From CAZUCE01 sp964619265 (GTDB lineage: Bacteria; Planctomycetota; UBA1135; GCA-002686595): a DNA stretch of 64,000 bases. The notes under the pieces are model-generated. The model did not search any database, was not told the origin of the DNA, and was given only the letters and a program-made list of their open reading frames with translations. A program made the translations under genes and the position numbers. Positions 40,727 to 50,054 of the stretch are shown in pieces; position 1 is the first letter of the stretch; each line of letters opens with the position of its first letter. The stretch is from the NCBI GenBank assembly GCA_964619265.1, contig CAZUCE010000011.1, positions 55,519 through 119,518 on the forward strand. Direction: 5' to 3'.

Positions 40727-42543
40727 TGCCCTTGCTTAGCTTGCCCGCCGCCCTTCCCGCTTTGAGGCCCACGGACTCGACGACTCTGCGCTCTCGCCCG
40801 CCGCGGGGCCTGTTCCTGGCTGGCCTCCTCGGTCTGCTGGCGAGCTGCGAGCCACCGCTAGCAAACTCCAGTCCTCCTAAGCAACCCTCCAAGGCCTCCT
40901 CGGACAACGTCCAGGCACCGGGCCCCGAATCCGGATTTGAAGCGCCGCACCAGGAGAGCCCTATCGCAGGCGATTCGCGCATCCAGGCCGTGTTTCGTTT
41001 GTCCACCTACGACGGCTTCTTCGAGCGCAACCTGTCCGACCCGGTCCCGATCCTGATCAATCGGTTGAACACCGGCCAGTCCGAGCCCCTGCGACGCGCG
41101 ATCGAAGAACTCGGCGACCTGGGCGAGGACTCGATCGAAGCCCTGCGTCGTGAGGTTCAACGAGGCCAACGGGATGCTGCCGAGATCGGGCCACTTCAAA
41201 ACGTGGTGGCCGCCCTAGGCCTGAATCGGTCGCCGCGCTCCCCGGAGATCCTGCTCGAGCTCCTCGGACATCCACACTCGACCCTTCGCGGAGCCGTACT
41301 GCGCGGCCTTGGAGGCCTGGAGCTAACGCCGGAGCACGCCTCGCGACTCGAGTGGGCCACCCTGTCCGAGCGCGGCAAGGGACAGGTCTCGGCCGCCTAC
41401 GCCTTCTCGGTCGCCGATCCGGATCGAGCCGCACTGCGCTTCACGGAGTGGCTCGAAGCGGATCAACTGGGCGACGCCCTCGATTCGGCGCTGCTGCACC
41501 TCGCCGCGCACCACGTGGAAGACGACGGCGGGCATGCGGATCGACTCATGGGCCTCGCGCCCGAACTCCCGGCCGGGCGCGGGGCCTACCTGTATGCACG
41601 TCTGGCCGCGGAGGGCCGTTCCGAGGCCCGCGACCGTTTGGTCGAGATCGCGCAGAGCAACGACCCCACCGAGCACCGCGCGGCGATCCAAAGCGCGTTC
41701 GCCGCGGGACTCGTGGACCTTTTGGCCGCGGTCGCCGGACAGGATCCGGACGCTGGCCAGCGGATTGCCGCCGTGACGGCTCTGGGGCGTTTGCTCGAGG
41801 GGGAAGGACCGACCCAGCTCGAACCAGGCGAGCGGGGCACCGCGCTGGCCGCGCTGCGCCGCGCCCTCGACGACCCGCAGATTGGCGTCCGGGAGGAAGC
41901 GCTCGTGTTCGGGGTGCGACTCGGCGAGCCGGAGGCCACCGAGCGCGCCTTGGCTGGCCTCGATGGCTCCCAGCGGGACTTGACCGTTGTGGGCCCGGCG
42001 CTCGACCATGCCATGTCGGAAGACCTAGCCCTCACGGAGCGCGCCTTGGACCGGCTTCTGGCTCGCCTTGAGCGCGAAGCCCACTTGTCCGTCAAGGAAC
42101 GGCTTCCCGTGCTTCAGATTCTCGGATTGGTTCCGCACCGCAAGGCAGCCAAAACGCTGATCGAACTAGGCCGCACCTCGGAGGGAACCCTAGAGACCCT
42201 TCGCGCCCACGAGTTCCTGTCGGTGGCCGCATCCAACACGGGCCCGACCGGGCGAGCGGTGCTCGCTGAAGCGTTGCTTGATGAGACCGATCCAAATCGA
42301 AGGCTCGACCTGATTTGGGCAATCACTTCCGCTCGGGATGATCTTGCGCGCGACGTCCTCGAAGAACACGTCGAGCGCGAAGGTTTGGATCCTTACGAGC
42401 GACTCTACACCGCTTCCTGCCTAGCCCAGGTCGGGCCAACCGTGCGCGTCGCGCCGCGACTCAAGCGAGTCGCCTTGCGTATGGACGGTGAACCCCGCCG
42501 AGGGATGAACCGACTGCTCAACTATTGGTACGGGCGCTCCTAG
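40726..42543 (+). CDS. HEAT/armadillo-like repeat lipoprotein
   Basis: The 605-residue protein is translationally coupled to the TolC-family gene (TGATG). A lipobox LLASC ends the signal at about residues 41-45. A Pro/Ser linker follows. From about residue 90 there is a nearly continuous array of helical pairs (DPVPILINRLNTGQSEPLRRAIEELG; PEILLELLGHPHSTLRGAVLRGLGGL; REEALVFGVRLGEPEATERAL), typical of HEAT-like solenoids that act as protein scaffolds. Function is unknown. Association with TolC-dependent export is an inference from coupling only. It differs from the two Gly-rich HEAT proteins at 54.7-59.6 kb, being a lipoprotein and lacking the Gly-rich arm. Confidence 0.8.
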   Translation: MPLLSLPAALPALRPTDSTTLRSRPPRGLFLAGLLGLLASCEPPLANSSPPKQPSKASSDNVQAPGPESGFEAPHQESPIAGDSRIQAVFRLSTYDGFFERNLSDPVPILINRLNTGQSEPLRRAIEELGDLGEDSIEALRREVQRGQRDAAEIGPLQNVVAALGLNRSPRSPEILLELLGHPHSTLRGAVLRGLGGLELTPEHASRLEWATLSERGKGQVSAAYAFSVADPDRAALRFTEWLEADQLGDALDSALLHLAAHHVEDDGGHADRLMGLAPELPAGRGAYLYARLAAEGRSEARDRLVEIAQSNDPTEHRAAIQSAFAAGLVDLLAAVAGQDPDAGQRIAAVTALGRLLEGEGPTQLEPGERGTALAALRRALDDPQIGVREEALVFGVRLGEPEATERALAGLDGSQRDLTVVGPALDHAMSEDLALTERALDRLLARLEREAHLSVKERLPVLQILGLVPHRKAAKTLIELGRTSEGTLETLRAHEFLSVAASNTGPTGRAVLAEALLDETDPNRRLDLIWAITSARDDLARDVLEEHVEREGLDPYERLYTASCLAQVGPTVRVAPRLKRVALRMDGEPRRGMNRLLNYWYGRS

Positions 42544-42563
42544 TCGCTCGCCGGTCGCGAGAA

Positions 42564-43154
42564 CTAGGGCCGCAACGAATCGGGCAACACGCGCCAGCTG
42601 GCTTCGGACTCGGGTCGGCGCTCGAAGCCGTTCCACCGCCCCTCGCGATTCGGATCTCCGGTCAAACCTCGCTGCGAGCACCAGGCGAACGCTGCAATTC
42701 CGGTTCGCCCATGGCTTTGGGGCCACGCGCGCAGCCGGAAGTCTGAGAGGGTGTTCGCGCCCGAGCCTTGGGTTCCGACCAGGTCGAACAGGTAGCCGTG
42801 TCGATGCAGAACGCGCCCGGCGGCCAGCCAGCGCAGATCCCCCAACCGTTCGAGATCCCCGGTGGGGGACTTCAGCAGGCCCCGCAAATCGAGTCCGGCT
42901 CGAAGCACCGGAGGCTCCGTTTGCGGTTCGATGCGGACGCCCCCCGCGATGTGTTGATCTTCCAAGGGCATCCGCTCGGCGAGGCGCGCCAGCAAAAACA
43001 GGGCGTCCCGTTCATTTTGGTGCACGGCAAAGACGTGCAGCCTAGCCAGCGATACGGAGGCTAGGACGGCGCCGATGGCGATCAGCAGCAGCCAGGATCG
43101 GGCGGCCAGTCCGGCCGCCGGTGAAGCAGACCGAAGGAGGGGAGGAAGCAGCAT
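42564..43154 (-). CDS. Small membrane-anchored or exported protein with a DUF2950-like C-terminus
   Basis: The 196-residue protein starts MLLPPLLRSASPAAG. One hydrophobic segment (SWLLLIAIGAVLASVSLARL, residues about 20-39) looks like a signal anchor. The C-terminal part HRHGYLFDLVGTQGSG…FRLRAWPQSHGRTGIAAFAW resembles the GYxFxL…AxPxxYGxTGxxTF pattern of DUF2950/pilin-like domains. A minus-strand gene is favoured because it has this pattern and a signal segment, while plus-strand frames here do not. The frame continues upstream of 43154 without homology. Function is unknown. It converges with the HEAT lipoprotein gene, 20 bases apart. Confidence 0.62.
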   Translation of the reverse strand: MLLPPLLRSASPAAGLAARSWLLLIAIGAVLASVSLARLHVFAVHQNERDALFLLARLAERMPLEDQHIAGGVRIEPQTEPPVLRAGLDLRGLLKSPTGDLERLGDLRWLAAGRVLHRHGYLFDLVGTQGSGANTLSDFRLRAWPQSHGRTGIAAFAWCSQRGLTGDPNREGRWNGFERRPESEASWRVLPDSLRP

Positions 43155-43289
43155 GGGAGGATGGCGCGGCGCGCAGACCAATTGTGGGCACGGGAACCGC
43201 GGCGCTTCAAGAACTGCTCGCCAAGCGACCCTCGGATTCCCCCTCGAGCCCGTTCCTTCGGGCCCACGCTCGCGAATAGGCTGGGCGCC

Positions 43290-44573
43290 ATGGAGCGGAT
43301 CGACATCGACCAGCTCGCAGAGCCCCTGCGCGATGCGGCCCGCAACATCGCCAGCACCCTGCGCGAGGCCGGGCATGAAGCCTGGATCGTCGGCGGGGCG
43401 GTCCGCGACCTGGCAATGGGCCTCGTCCCCGGCGATGTGGATCTAGCCACCGAAGCGACCCCGGATCGCCTGGAGCAGTTGTTCCCCGGCTCGCTCGGTG
43501 TCGGCCGGGCCTTTGGAACCCTGATCGTGCCGGCCCGTACACAGGGCGGCAGGGTCGACGTGGAGCTGACCACCTTCCGGCGAGACGGCGAATCCAGCGA
43601 CGCGCGACGGCCCGACCGGGTCGACTACGGGGTGAGTCTCGAAGAAGACGCCCGTCGCCGAGACTTCACCATGAACGCTCTGTTTCTCGATCCGCTATCC
43701 GGGGAGGTGCGGGATCCAACCGGAGGGCTGGACGATCTTCGCCGGCGCGTGCTGCGAACGGTGGGAGATCCAAACGAGCGATTCGAAGAAGACGCGCTTC
43801 GGCTGCTGAGGCTCGCGAGATTCGCCGGGCGCTATGCCTTCACCATCGAGCGCAAAACCCGCGAGGCCGCGTCCCGCCACGCGCCGTTGCTCGACCACGT
43901 CAGCCGGGAACGAATGGCCAGCGAGTGGCGGAAGGCGGCCTCTCACCGCGGCTTTGCAACGGTGTTGCAGGTCGCCGGCGAGATCGGACTGCTCGAAATC
44001 GCCGCCCCCGGGGCCGGCAGCGATCTGGGCCAGCGCGTGAGCTTGGCCCAAGCGCTGGAAGCCGGTGAACAGAAGGTCGGGTCAGAAACAGCTTTTGCGG
44101 TCCTGTTTGACCCCCTCGTTCGGCTGGGGGACGAATCCGCAATTCAATCCGCAGCCGGCGCACTCGCCACTCTGCGGCCTTCTCGCGCAGAGAGCGCCGA
44201 GGTGATTGCACTGTGGAGCCTGGCGGGACGCCTCGGGGAGTTCGAGCGCGCACCGCGCCCGCGGGCCGAAGCGATTCGAATCGCGCGAGCCAAATTCTCG
44301 GAACCAGCGCTGCGCTACGCCCGAGCGCGCAACGTCGTGCTTCAGGAACCTACGCTCGCCGCGATCGAACGGGTGGACACCCTGCGGTTGGGTCCGCAGA
44401 CCGAGCTGCGTCCGAAGCCGCTGCTGAGTTCGAAGGACTTGATCGCAGCTGGTATCCAGCCCGGTCCCGCTCTCGGGCGATGGATCGCTGCGCTCGAAGA
44501 CCGTCAGCTGGAAGGAGAATTGAGCGACCGGGCGAGCGCACTGGCGTTCGTGCGAAGCGCCCTCGAGGACTGA
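43290..44573 (+). CDS. cca: CCA-adding tRNA nucleotidyltransferase / poly(A) polymerase family
   Basis: The protein has 427 residues from ATG 43290. Class II nucleotidyltransferase head: WIVGGAVRDLAMGLVPGDVDLATEATP with the catalytic D-x-D, then RRDFTMNALFLDP, DPTGGLDDLRRRVLRTVGDP and RFEEDALRLLRLARFAGRYAF. The RNA-binding neck (HVSRERMASEWRKA) follows, with a helical C-terminal body. It adds or repairs the CCA end of tRNAs. A CCA enzyme and a poly(A) polymerase cannot be told apart by motif alone, but no second copy is in this window. The frame is open upstream to 43161 without support. Confidence 0.92.
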   Translation: MERIDIDQLAEPLRDAARNIASTLREAGHEAWIVGGAVRDLAMGLVPGDVDLATEATPDRLEQLFPGSLGVGRAFGTLIVPARTQGGRVDVELTTFRRDGESSDARRPDRVDYGVSLEEDARRRDFTMNALFLDPLSGEVRDPTGGLDDLRRRVLRTVGDPNERFEEDALRLLRLARFAGRYAFTIERKTREAASRHAPLLDHVSRERMASEWRKAASHRGFATVLQVAGEIGLLEIAAPGAGSDLGQRVSLAQALEAGEQKVGSETAFAVLFDPLVRLGDESAIQSAAGALATLRPSRAESAEVIALWSLAGRLGEFERAPRPRAEAIRIARAKFSEPALRYARARNVVLQEPTLAAIERVDTLRLGPQTELRPKPLLSSKDLIAAGIQPGPALGRWIAALEDRQLEGELSDRASALAFVRSALED

Positions 44574-44604
44574 GGCACGCTTCGGTGCGCGACCCCAGGC
44601 AGGC

Positions 44605-45567
44605 CTAAGAAGGGGGAAATACGCTCCGCAAGCGCGAAGCGAGCGGGTAGCCAAGCAAGATCAGTCCGGCAATTGCGAGACCGGCCAGCGTCCCTGCGCC
44701 GAGGACCACCGCAGCCTGGAAAATCAGCAAACGCCGCAGGCCGGCCCCGACGGCACGCTCCACCTCGCCGTGACTCCAATCGAGCTTCGTCTGTGCTTCG
44801 CGCAGGGGCTGACTCGCCGCTTTCAAAGCGATTCCAAAGCCGAGCAACGGCCCAAGCAGACTCCAGGGCGAACTGCTCGGATGAGCACTGGAAGCGGACA
44901 GAAAACCGATCGGAGCCGCGACAACCAGCGAGGCACCGATCGCGAGCAACAGGGGCCGCGGAGCCTGGCCCGGCTCGCGATCCAGATCGTCTTCCAGGCG
45001 GCCCAAACGCGAAACGATGAATACGTAGCCGGCGTAGGCGAGCGGGGCGAGCCATAGCTGGCTCTCAAACGGAATTTGAGTAACCGAAGTCGCCGCCACA
45101 GCCCCGAACAACACGTTGGTGAGCCGGCAAGCACCCAGCAGCGAAGGCCCGAGCCAAGGCCCGCGGCCGGCCACGTCGTACAAACCCGCCAGCAGCGCGG
45201 CTGCGGCGAGAACCAAGGCCGTCACCCACCCAAAGGTCAACCCAGCCACGAGCGGCCCGCTGACCATCAGGGTGGTCGCTAGAGCCAAGGCCACCCCCGG
45301 ATCCACGCGTCCGCTGGGAAGTGGCCGATCCGGACGGGTTTTGGCGTCGTGCTCCCGATCCGCCCAATCGTTCAGGGCCATCGCCCCGTGGTACACGCAG
45401 GCACTGGCGAGCGGAAGCGCCAGAACTCGAGGTCCGAGGGTGAACAGTCCGCCCGAGAGAAAGGCCCCGACCAGCGGATCAGCCAGAGCGGTCGGTGCCA
45501 GAGAAAGTCGCAGCAGGCGCCCGAACAAAAGGGCGCGCCCGCCGGGGACCGGGTCGCCTGGATTCAT
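44605..45567 (-). CDS. UbiA-family prenyltransferase-like membrane protein
   Basis: The 320-residue polytopic protein has about 8 hydrophobic segments. The prenyl-diphosphate motif is NDWADREHDAKTRPDRPLPSG (N-D-x2-D-x3-D, about residues 66-86). The second Asp-rich loop is diverged (SRLGRLEDDLDREPG). Such enzymes attach isoprenyl chains to aromatic acceptors. This one resembles EboC/UbiA-like proteins of secondary pathways, and the acceptor is unknown. Its ATG overlaps the rseP stop (ATGA). With dxr two genes upstream, an isoprenoid link is attractive but unproven. Confidence 0.82.
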   Translation of the reverse strand: MNPGDPVPGGRALLFGRLLRLSLAPTALADPLVGAFLSGGLFTLGPRVLALPLASACVYHGAMALNDWADREHDAKTRPDRPLPSGRVDPGVALALATTLMVSGPLVAGLTFGWVTALVLAAAALLAGLYDVAGRGPWLGPSLLGACRLTNVLFGAVAATSVTQIPFESQLWLAPLAYAGYVFIVSRLGRLEDDLDREPGQAPRPLLLAIGASLVVAAPIGFLSASSAHPSSSPWSLLGPLLGFGIALKAASQPLREAQTKLDWSHGEVERAVGAGLRRLLIFQAAVVLGAGTLAGLAIAGLILLGYPLASRLRSVFPPS

Positions 45568-47408
45568 CCGCGGAACACAACCCGCATCAGGTCGTTGTAA
45601 GTGACATACACCATGAGTCCGACGAGCAGAACAAGCCCGATCATCTGGCTGTAACCGAGCACTCGATCCGAGACCGGTGAGCCCTTGATTTTCTCAAGAA
45701 GCAAGAACAAGAGGTGCCCTCCGTCTAGGAGAGGGATCGGCAGGACGTTGACGAACGCGAGGTTCACGCTCAACAGACACAGGAAGTAGAACAGCTTCGA
45801 CAATCCCGATTCGGCCACCGCGTAGGACACGTAACTGATCGAGATGATGCCGCCCAAATTCTTGGTCGAGACCTCGGCCAGCATCATGCGCTTGAGCGTC
45901 AACCAACCGTCCTTGAGCATCCCGATCGACGAGCGAATTCCGACGGCAACCGCCTCGAGCGGGCTCTCTGTCCGGAAGATGTACTCGTTGCCAATGCGCA
46001 GCGCGAACCCGTAGTCGAACTGGGTGGCCTCGGCTGCACCGAGCGTCCACTCAAAGGTCTCAGCCGTAGGCTCTGCGTCGAAGGAACGGCGCTCCACCAC
46101 CAAAGCCATGTCTCGATCCGCTTCGGCGGCACCTTGAATGGCCTCTTGAACCTCGCCCCAGGTCTCGAGCTGCCGGCCATCGATGGAAACCAGCCGGTCC
46201 CCGGCTTGGATTCCACCGGCCTTGGCCGCCCCCGTTTCCGAGGGACTGACCAAGGTGCTCTCAAAGTCGGGGCCGAGCGCAATTTGAAACGCCAACTGGG
46301 CGCGTCCAGCGGTGGAAGCGGCCGGCCAGCTCACCCGCTCGCGGGCTCCGTCCGCGCGTTCAAGGAGAAGGCTGAGCGGAAGTTCCGCATCCGCGTGAAC
46401 CATGCCATCGAGCAAGTCTGCGGAGCCGCTCACCGGCACCCCCTGGATCTGCAGAATCCGGTCGCCCAAAGACAGGCCGAGTTCGGGATCCAGCGCCTCC
46501 TCGCGCAGCGCCATGATCTGATTGCTCCAGGGAGCGATGCCCAGGAGCTTTACGTCGAGCTCGCGCAGGACGGGAGCGATCGTCAAGTCGACCATCGCTC
46601 CATCGGCGGCCTGTTCCACTTGAATCGTGAGCGGCTCGCCCGTGCGCCGGGCCAGCTCGAATTGCTCGAGCGCATCCAACTCTTCGGGCTGGTCCGAGAC
46701 CTGAATCAAGCGGTCTCCCTGCCGGAGACCCGCTGCGAATGCGGGTCCCTCCGGATCCACGCCCAGTTCCAAATCGACATCCGGAGCCGCGCGAACCCCC
46801 AGGCTGAACATCCCCATCTGCTCGTCCCGCATTGGATCGATGGTCAAAGATCGCAGGCTGCCGTCCCTGTGGCTGCGCACTTCCAGCTCGACCGGATCGG
46901 ACCCGGCAAGCGCCACCTCAGTCAGCACGCTGCTGAACTGATGAACATCCTTGCCGAAGATCGTCTCGATCCGGTCGCCGTGCTCGATGCCAGCCTGCCA
47001 AGCAGCTCCGCCCGGCTCCGGGGACACGATCGGCGCGTCGTAGGGGACTCCGCGCAGGAACAGGATCGGAAACACGACCAACGCGAAGATCATGTTCATC
47101 AACACGCCGCCGGAGTAGATGAAGAAGCGCTGACCCACCGACTTGGCGCGCAAATCGTCCGGCCGCGGCGGTTTGCCGTCGCCGCCGGAGTGCTCGCCGG
47201 CCATCGCCACATAACCGCCGAGCGGGACCGCTGAGATCTGATAGGAAACCCCGCCGCGATCAAACCCAAACAGCTTCGGCCCAAACCCCAGGCTGAACAC
47301 GTGAACGCGAACGCCACACCAGCGGGCGGCAATGAAGTGACCTAGCTCGTGCACAAAGATCACGAGGCCGATTCCGACCATCACCTGGAGGATGCGTACG
47401 TAGTCCAT
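45564..47408 (-). CDS. rseP: RseP-family site-2 zinc metalloprotease with four PDZ-like domains
   Basis: The protein has 614 residues against about 450 in E. coli RseP. The zinc site is HELGHF at residues 20-25 in the first membrane helix; the second motif NVLPIPLLDGGH is near residue 540. Membrane helices: 1, one near 95-115 (NMIFALVVFPILFL), and two near the C-terminus. Between them I count four PDZ-like units, beginning near GAAWQAGIEHGDRI, PAFAAGLRQGDRL, ELGLSLGDRILQIQG and AAKAGGIQAGDRL. Classical RseP has two. The family cuts anti-sigma factors within the membrane. The dxr-rseP neighbourhood is conserved in bacteria. It lies 17 bases downstream of dxr. Confidence 0.93.
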   Translation of the reverse strand: MDYVRILQVMVGIGLVIFVHELGHFIAARWCGVRVHVFSLGFGPKLFGFDRGGVSYQISAVPLGGYVAMAGEHSGGDGKPPRPDDLRAKSVGQRFFIYSGGVLMNMIFALVVFPILFLRGVPYDAPIVSPEPGGAAWQAGIEHGDRIETIFGKDVHQFSSVLTEVALAGSDPVELEVRSHRDGSLRSLTIDPMRDEQMGMFSLGVRAAPDVDLELGVDPEGPAFAAGLRQGDRLIQVSDQPEELDALEQFELARRTGEPLTIQVEQAADGAMVDLTIAPVLRELDVKLLGIAPWSNQIMALREEALDPELGLSLGDRILQIQGVPVSGSADLLDGMVHADAELPLSLLLERADGARERVSWPAASTAGRAQLAFQIALGPDFESTLVSPSETGAAKAGGIQAGDRLVSIDGRQLETWGEVQEAIQGAAEADRDMALVVERRSFDAEPTAETFEWTLGAAEATQFDYGFALRIGNEYIFRTESPLEAVAVGIRSSIGMLKDGWLTLKRMMLAEVSTKNLGGIISISYVSYAVAESGLSKLFYFLCLLSVNLAFVNVLPIPLLDGGHLLFLLLEKIKGSPVSDRVLGYSQMIGLVLLVGLMVYVTYNDLMRVVFRG

Positions 47409-47425
47409 GGGGCTTCTTCGGCGCT

Positions 47426-48679
47426 TCAGGCTCCGCGGGTCGAGCGTTCCGCGGCCGGCTGGCCCCCGGTCGGGGACGGATCTTCAGGGGAGGCTGGAGA
47501 GGTGAGGTTTTGAGCTTTGCTGGACGGATTTTCCAGACTGGATACAGCCGCAGCTGCTGCTTCGCGAGCTGCCGCGTCGCGCTCGAGGACTTGGTCGATG
47601 GATTCCGGCCGAAGCCGCGGTGCATCGAGAGCAGCCGATGCGATCGCCGAAACTCCCGGGAACGGGATGCGTCCGTCCAGGAACGCCGCGACCGCGATTT
47701 CATCGGCAGCATTGAGCACGCACCCGGCGTCCCCGCCCTCCGAAACCGCTCGAAAACCGAGTTCGAGAGCCGGAAACCGGTCCCGATCGGGGGCTTCGAA
47801 GGTCAGCTCCCGGAACAGCTCGAGGTCGAACCCCTTGAGACGGGAGGGGCGCTTTTGTGGATGGTGCAGCGCCTGATGGATCGGACCGCGCATGTCGGGA
47901 GGTCCCATCTGGGCCAGCACCGAACCGTCGACGAATTCGACCATCGAGTGAACAATCGACTGACGGTGGACCACCACTTCGATGCGGTCCGCATCCAAAC
48001 CGAACAGGTGATGGGCTTCGATGACCTCAAGCGCCTTGTTCATCAGGGTCGCGGAGCCCACCGAGATGCGCGGCCCCATGTCCCAATTGGGATGGGCGAG
48101 GGCCTCGGCGGGGGTCAGGTCCGCGAAGCGTTCGGCCGAGGTGTCCCGAAATGGGCCGCCGCTGGCGGTCAGCAAGATCCGGCGGACGCGGCTCGCGGGC
48201 TCGTCCCCGAGGCACTGCGCAATCGCAGCGTGCTCGGAGTCGACCGGGAGAATCTTGGCGCCGGTCGAGCGCGAGAGTTCCATGAGAAGCTCCCCCGCAG
48301 CCACCAGAGACTCTTTGTTGGCGAGCGCGAGTGGCTTGCCGCGGGCCAGGACGGCGCGGCTGGGAGCCAGGCCTGCGGCTCCGACCATGCCGTGTACTGC
48401 AAGGTCGAATTCGGCGGCGGCGATCAGTTCGAGCACGGCGCCGGGGCCGCGGAACAGCTCGGTTCCCTTGGGCAGGCGACCCTCGAGCGACTCGGCCGCG
48501 ATGGAGTCGGAAAGCGCCACGAACCGAGGCCGGTAGCGCGCGACCTGCTCCAGCACGAGATCAACCGAACGGTTCGCCGCCAGGCCGACGACCTCGAACG
48601 CGCCGGGGTCCTCGGACACGAGGTCGAGGGTCTGGGTGCCGATGGAGCCCGTGCTCCCGAGGAGGAGGAGTCGCTTCAT
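47426..48679 (-). CDS. dxr: 1-deoxy-D-xylulose 5-phosphate reductoisomerase
   Basis: The 417-residue protein makes MEP, the first committed step of non-mevalonate isoprenoid synthesis. Motifs: NADPH site LLLGSTGSIGTQTLDLV at the N-terminus, LALANKESLVAAGELL, substrate/metal residues in LPVDSEHAAIAQCL, LTASGGPFRD, and the HPNWDMGPRISVGSATLMNKALEVIEAHHLF region (in parts). Family homology ends near residue 375. A 40-residue Ser/Pro/Ala tail follows. Its promoter should lie in the divergent gap shared with purM. Confidence 0.96.
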   Translation of the reverse strand: MKRLLLLGSTGSIGTQTLDLVSEDPGAFEVVGLAANRSVDLVLEQVARYRPRFVALSDSIAAESLEGRLPKGTELFRGPGAVLELIAAAEFDLAVHGMVGAAGLAPSRAVLARGKPLALANKESLVAAGELLMELSRSTGAKILPVDSEHAAIAQCLGDEPASRVRRILLTASGGPFRDTSAERFADLTPAEALAHPNWDMGPRISVGSATLMNKALEVIEAHHLFGLDADRIEVVVHRQSIVHSMVEFVDGSVLAQMGPPDMRGPIHQALHHPQKRPSRLKGFDLELFRELTFEAPDRDRFPALELGFRAVSEGGDAGCVLNAADEIAVAAFLDGRIPFPGVSAIASAALDAPRLRPESIDQVLERDAAAREAAAAAVSSLENPSSKAQNLTSPASPEDPSPTGGQPAAERSTRGA

Positions 48680-49013
48680 GGGCGCTTCGAGAGGGTTCGG
48701 GAAGCGAACGGCATGAAGAAGAGGATGGAGGAGGCCCGGGCCCAGACCGCCGATCGAGAACGATCGACCGGTGGCCCAGGCGCGCGAGTGTAGGGGACAG
48801 GACGCTCCGGACCGAGCCGTTCCCCGCCGCAGACGCCCCGTCCCGGCTTCCCCGGAACCGCGTCCAGCCGGGGCGGCGGTCCGCCTAGCCCTCGTTCTGG
48901 GGGCATGGCGCTTCCGTAAGCCCGGTGGATCCGCGAGGATCGCAGGCCAGCCGGGCCCTCGATCCCGGATTTGTCCGCCCCACGACCCGACATCGGCCCG
49001 CGCCGACCGCCCC
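48680..49013. other. Divergent dxr/purM intergenic region
   Basis: These 334 GC-rich bases lie between the divergent dxr and purM starts and must hold both promoters. No convincing -35/-10 pair, riboswitch core or inverted repeat stood out by eye. The purM frame is open through much of it, but the sequence encoded there is Arg/Pro-rich without homology. Confidence 0.45.
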
Positions 49014-50054
49014 GTGACCGACTCGCCGATTTCCTACCGCGACGCTGGCGTCCACATCGACGCCCAGGACGAAGCCCTGGAACGTTCCAAGGCCTCGATC
49101 CGCCGCAGCTTCACACCCGGAGTCCTCGCGGACGTCGGACTGTTTGGAGGCCTGTTCGACCTCGACCGGGTCGACGCCGGCGGCGAGATTTTGGTTTCCA
49201 GCGCAGATGGCGTGGGCACCAAGCTCGACGTCGCCAAGCGTGCTGGCATCTTCAACACGGTCGGCCGCGACCTGGTTCAGCACTGCATCAACGACGTGCT
49301 GTGCCAAGGCGCTCGCCCCCTGTTTTTCCTCGACTACGTGGGGGTCGGCAAGCTCGACCCGGCGACGGTTGCGGGCCTGATCGAAGGCTGCGCCGACGCC
49401 TGCACGGACCACGGCCTCGCCCTGCTTGGCGGTGAAACCGCGGAGATGCCCGGGCTGTACGCCGCCGGCGATTTTGACCTGGTTGGCTTCCTGGTTGGCT
49501 CGGTCAAACGCGAGCACCTGCTCGATGGGTCGCGCGTCCGGCCGAACCAAACGTTGATCGGGCTCGCTTCGGACGGACTGCACACCAATGGATACTCGCT
49601 GGCTCGCCGCTTGCTGTTCGACGAACAAGGCCATGCGCTCGACTCAAAACCCAAGTTGCTGGAAGGCCGAACGGTGGCGCAGGCGCTTTTGGAACCCCAT
49701 CGCTGCTACCTGAAAGCTCTGCGGCCGTTGATCGAAGCGGGCGACCTGGCCGCGTTCGCGCACATCACCGGTGGAGGCTTGGCCGGCAACGTGGTGCGTG
49801 TGCTCAAGGACGTCGATGCCCTGATCGACCGCACCAGCTGGGAGCTTCCAGGCCTGTTTCGGCTGCTCACCGAGGACGGCCGCGTCGAACGAGACGAGGC
49901 TTTCCGGGCCTTCAACATGGGCGTCGGGGGCGTGCTCTTCGTGGACCGCGATCGGGAGCAAGACGTGATGGCGCACCTCAAAGCGAGCGGCGAACAAGCC
50001 TTCGTGCTCGGTGAGACCGCGGCGGGCACCGGAGAAGTCCGTTTCACAGCATGA
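49014..50054 (+). CDS. purM: Phosphoribosylformylglycinamidine cyclo-ligase (AIR synthetase)
   Basis: The 346-residue protein starts with GTG 49014 (reads VTDSPISYRDAG; M at translation), the expected PurM N-terminus. Motifs: SYRDAGVHIDAQDEAL, VSSADGVGTKLDVAKRAG, HCINDVLCQGARPLFFLDYVG (in parts), ALLGGETAEMPGLY, GLASDGLHTNGYSLAR and AHITGGGLAGNVVRV. It closes the imidazole ring in purine synthesis with ATP. It is the only purine gene here besides purC at 14 kb. The next gene overlaps by 4 bases. Confidence 0.96.
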   Translation: MTDSPISYRDAGVHIDAQDEALERSKASIRRSFTPGVLADVGLFGGLFDLDRVDAGGEILVSSADGVGTKLDVAKRAGIFNTVGRDLVQHCINDVLCQGARPLFFLDYVGVGKLDPATVAGLIEGCADACTDHGLALLGGETAEMPGLYAAGDFDLVGFLVGSVKREHLLDGSRVRPNQTLIGLASDGLHTNGYSLARRLLFDEQGHALDSKPKLLEGRTVAQALLEPHRCYLKALRPLIEAGDLAAFAHITGGGLAGNVVRVLKDVDALIDRTSWELPGLFRLLTEDGRVERDEAFRAFNMGVGGVLFVDRDREQDVMAHLKASGEQAFVLGETAAGTGEVRFTA

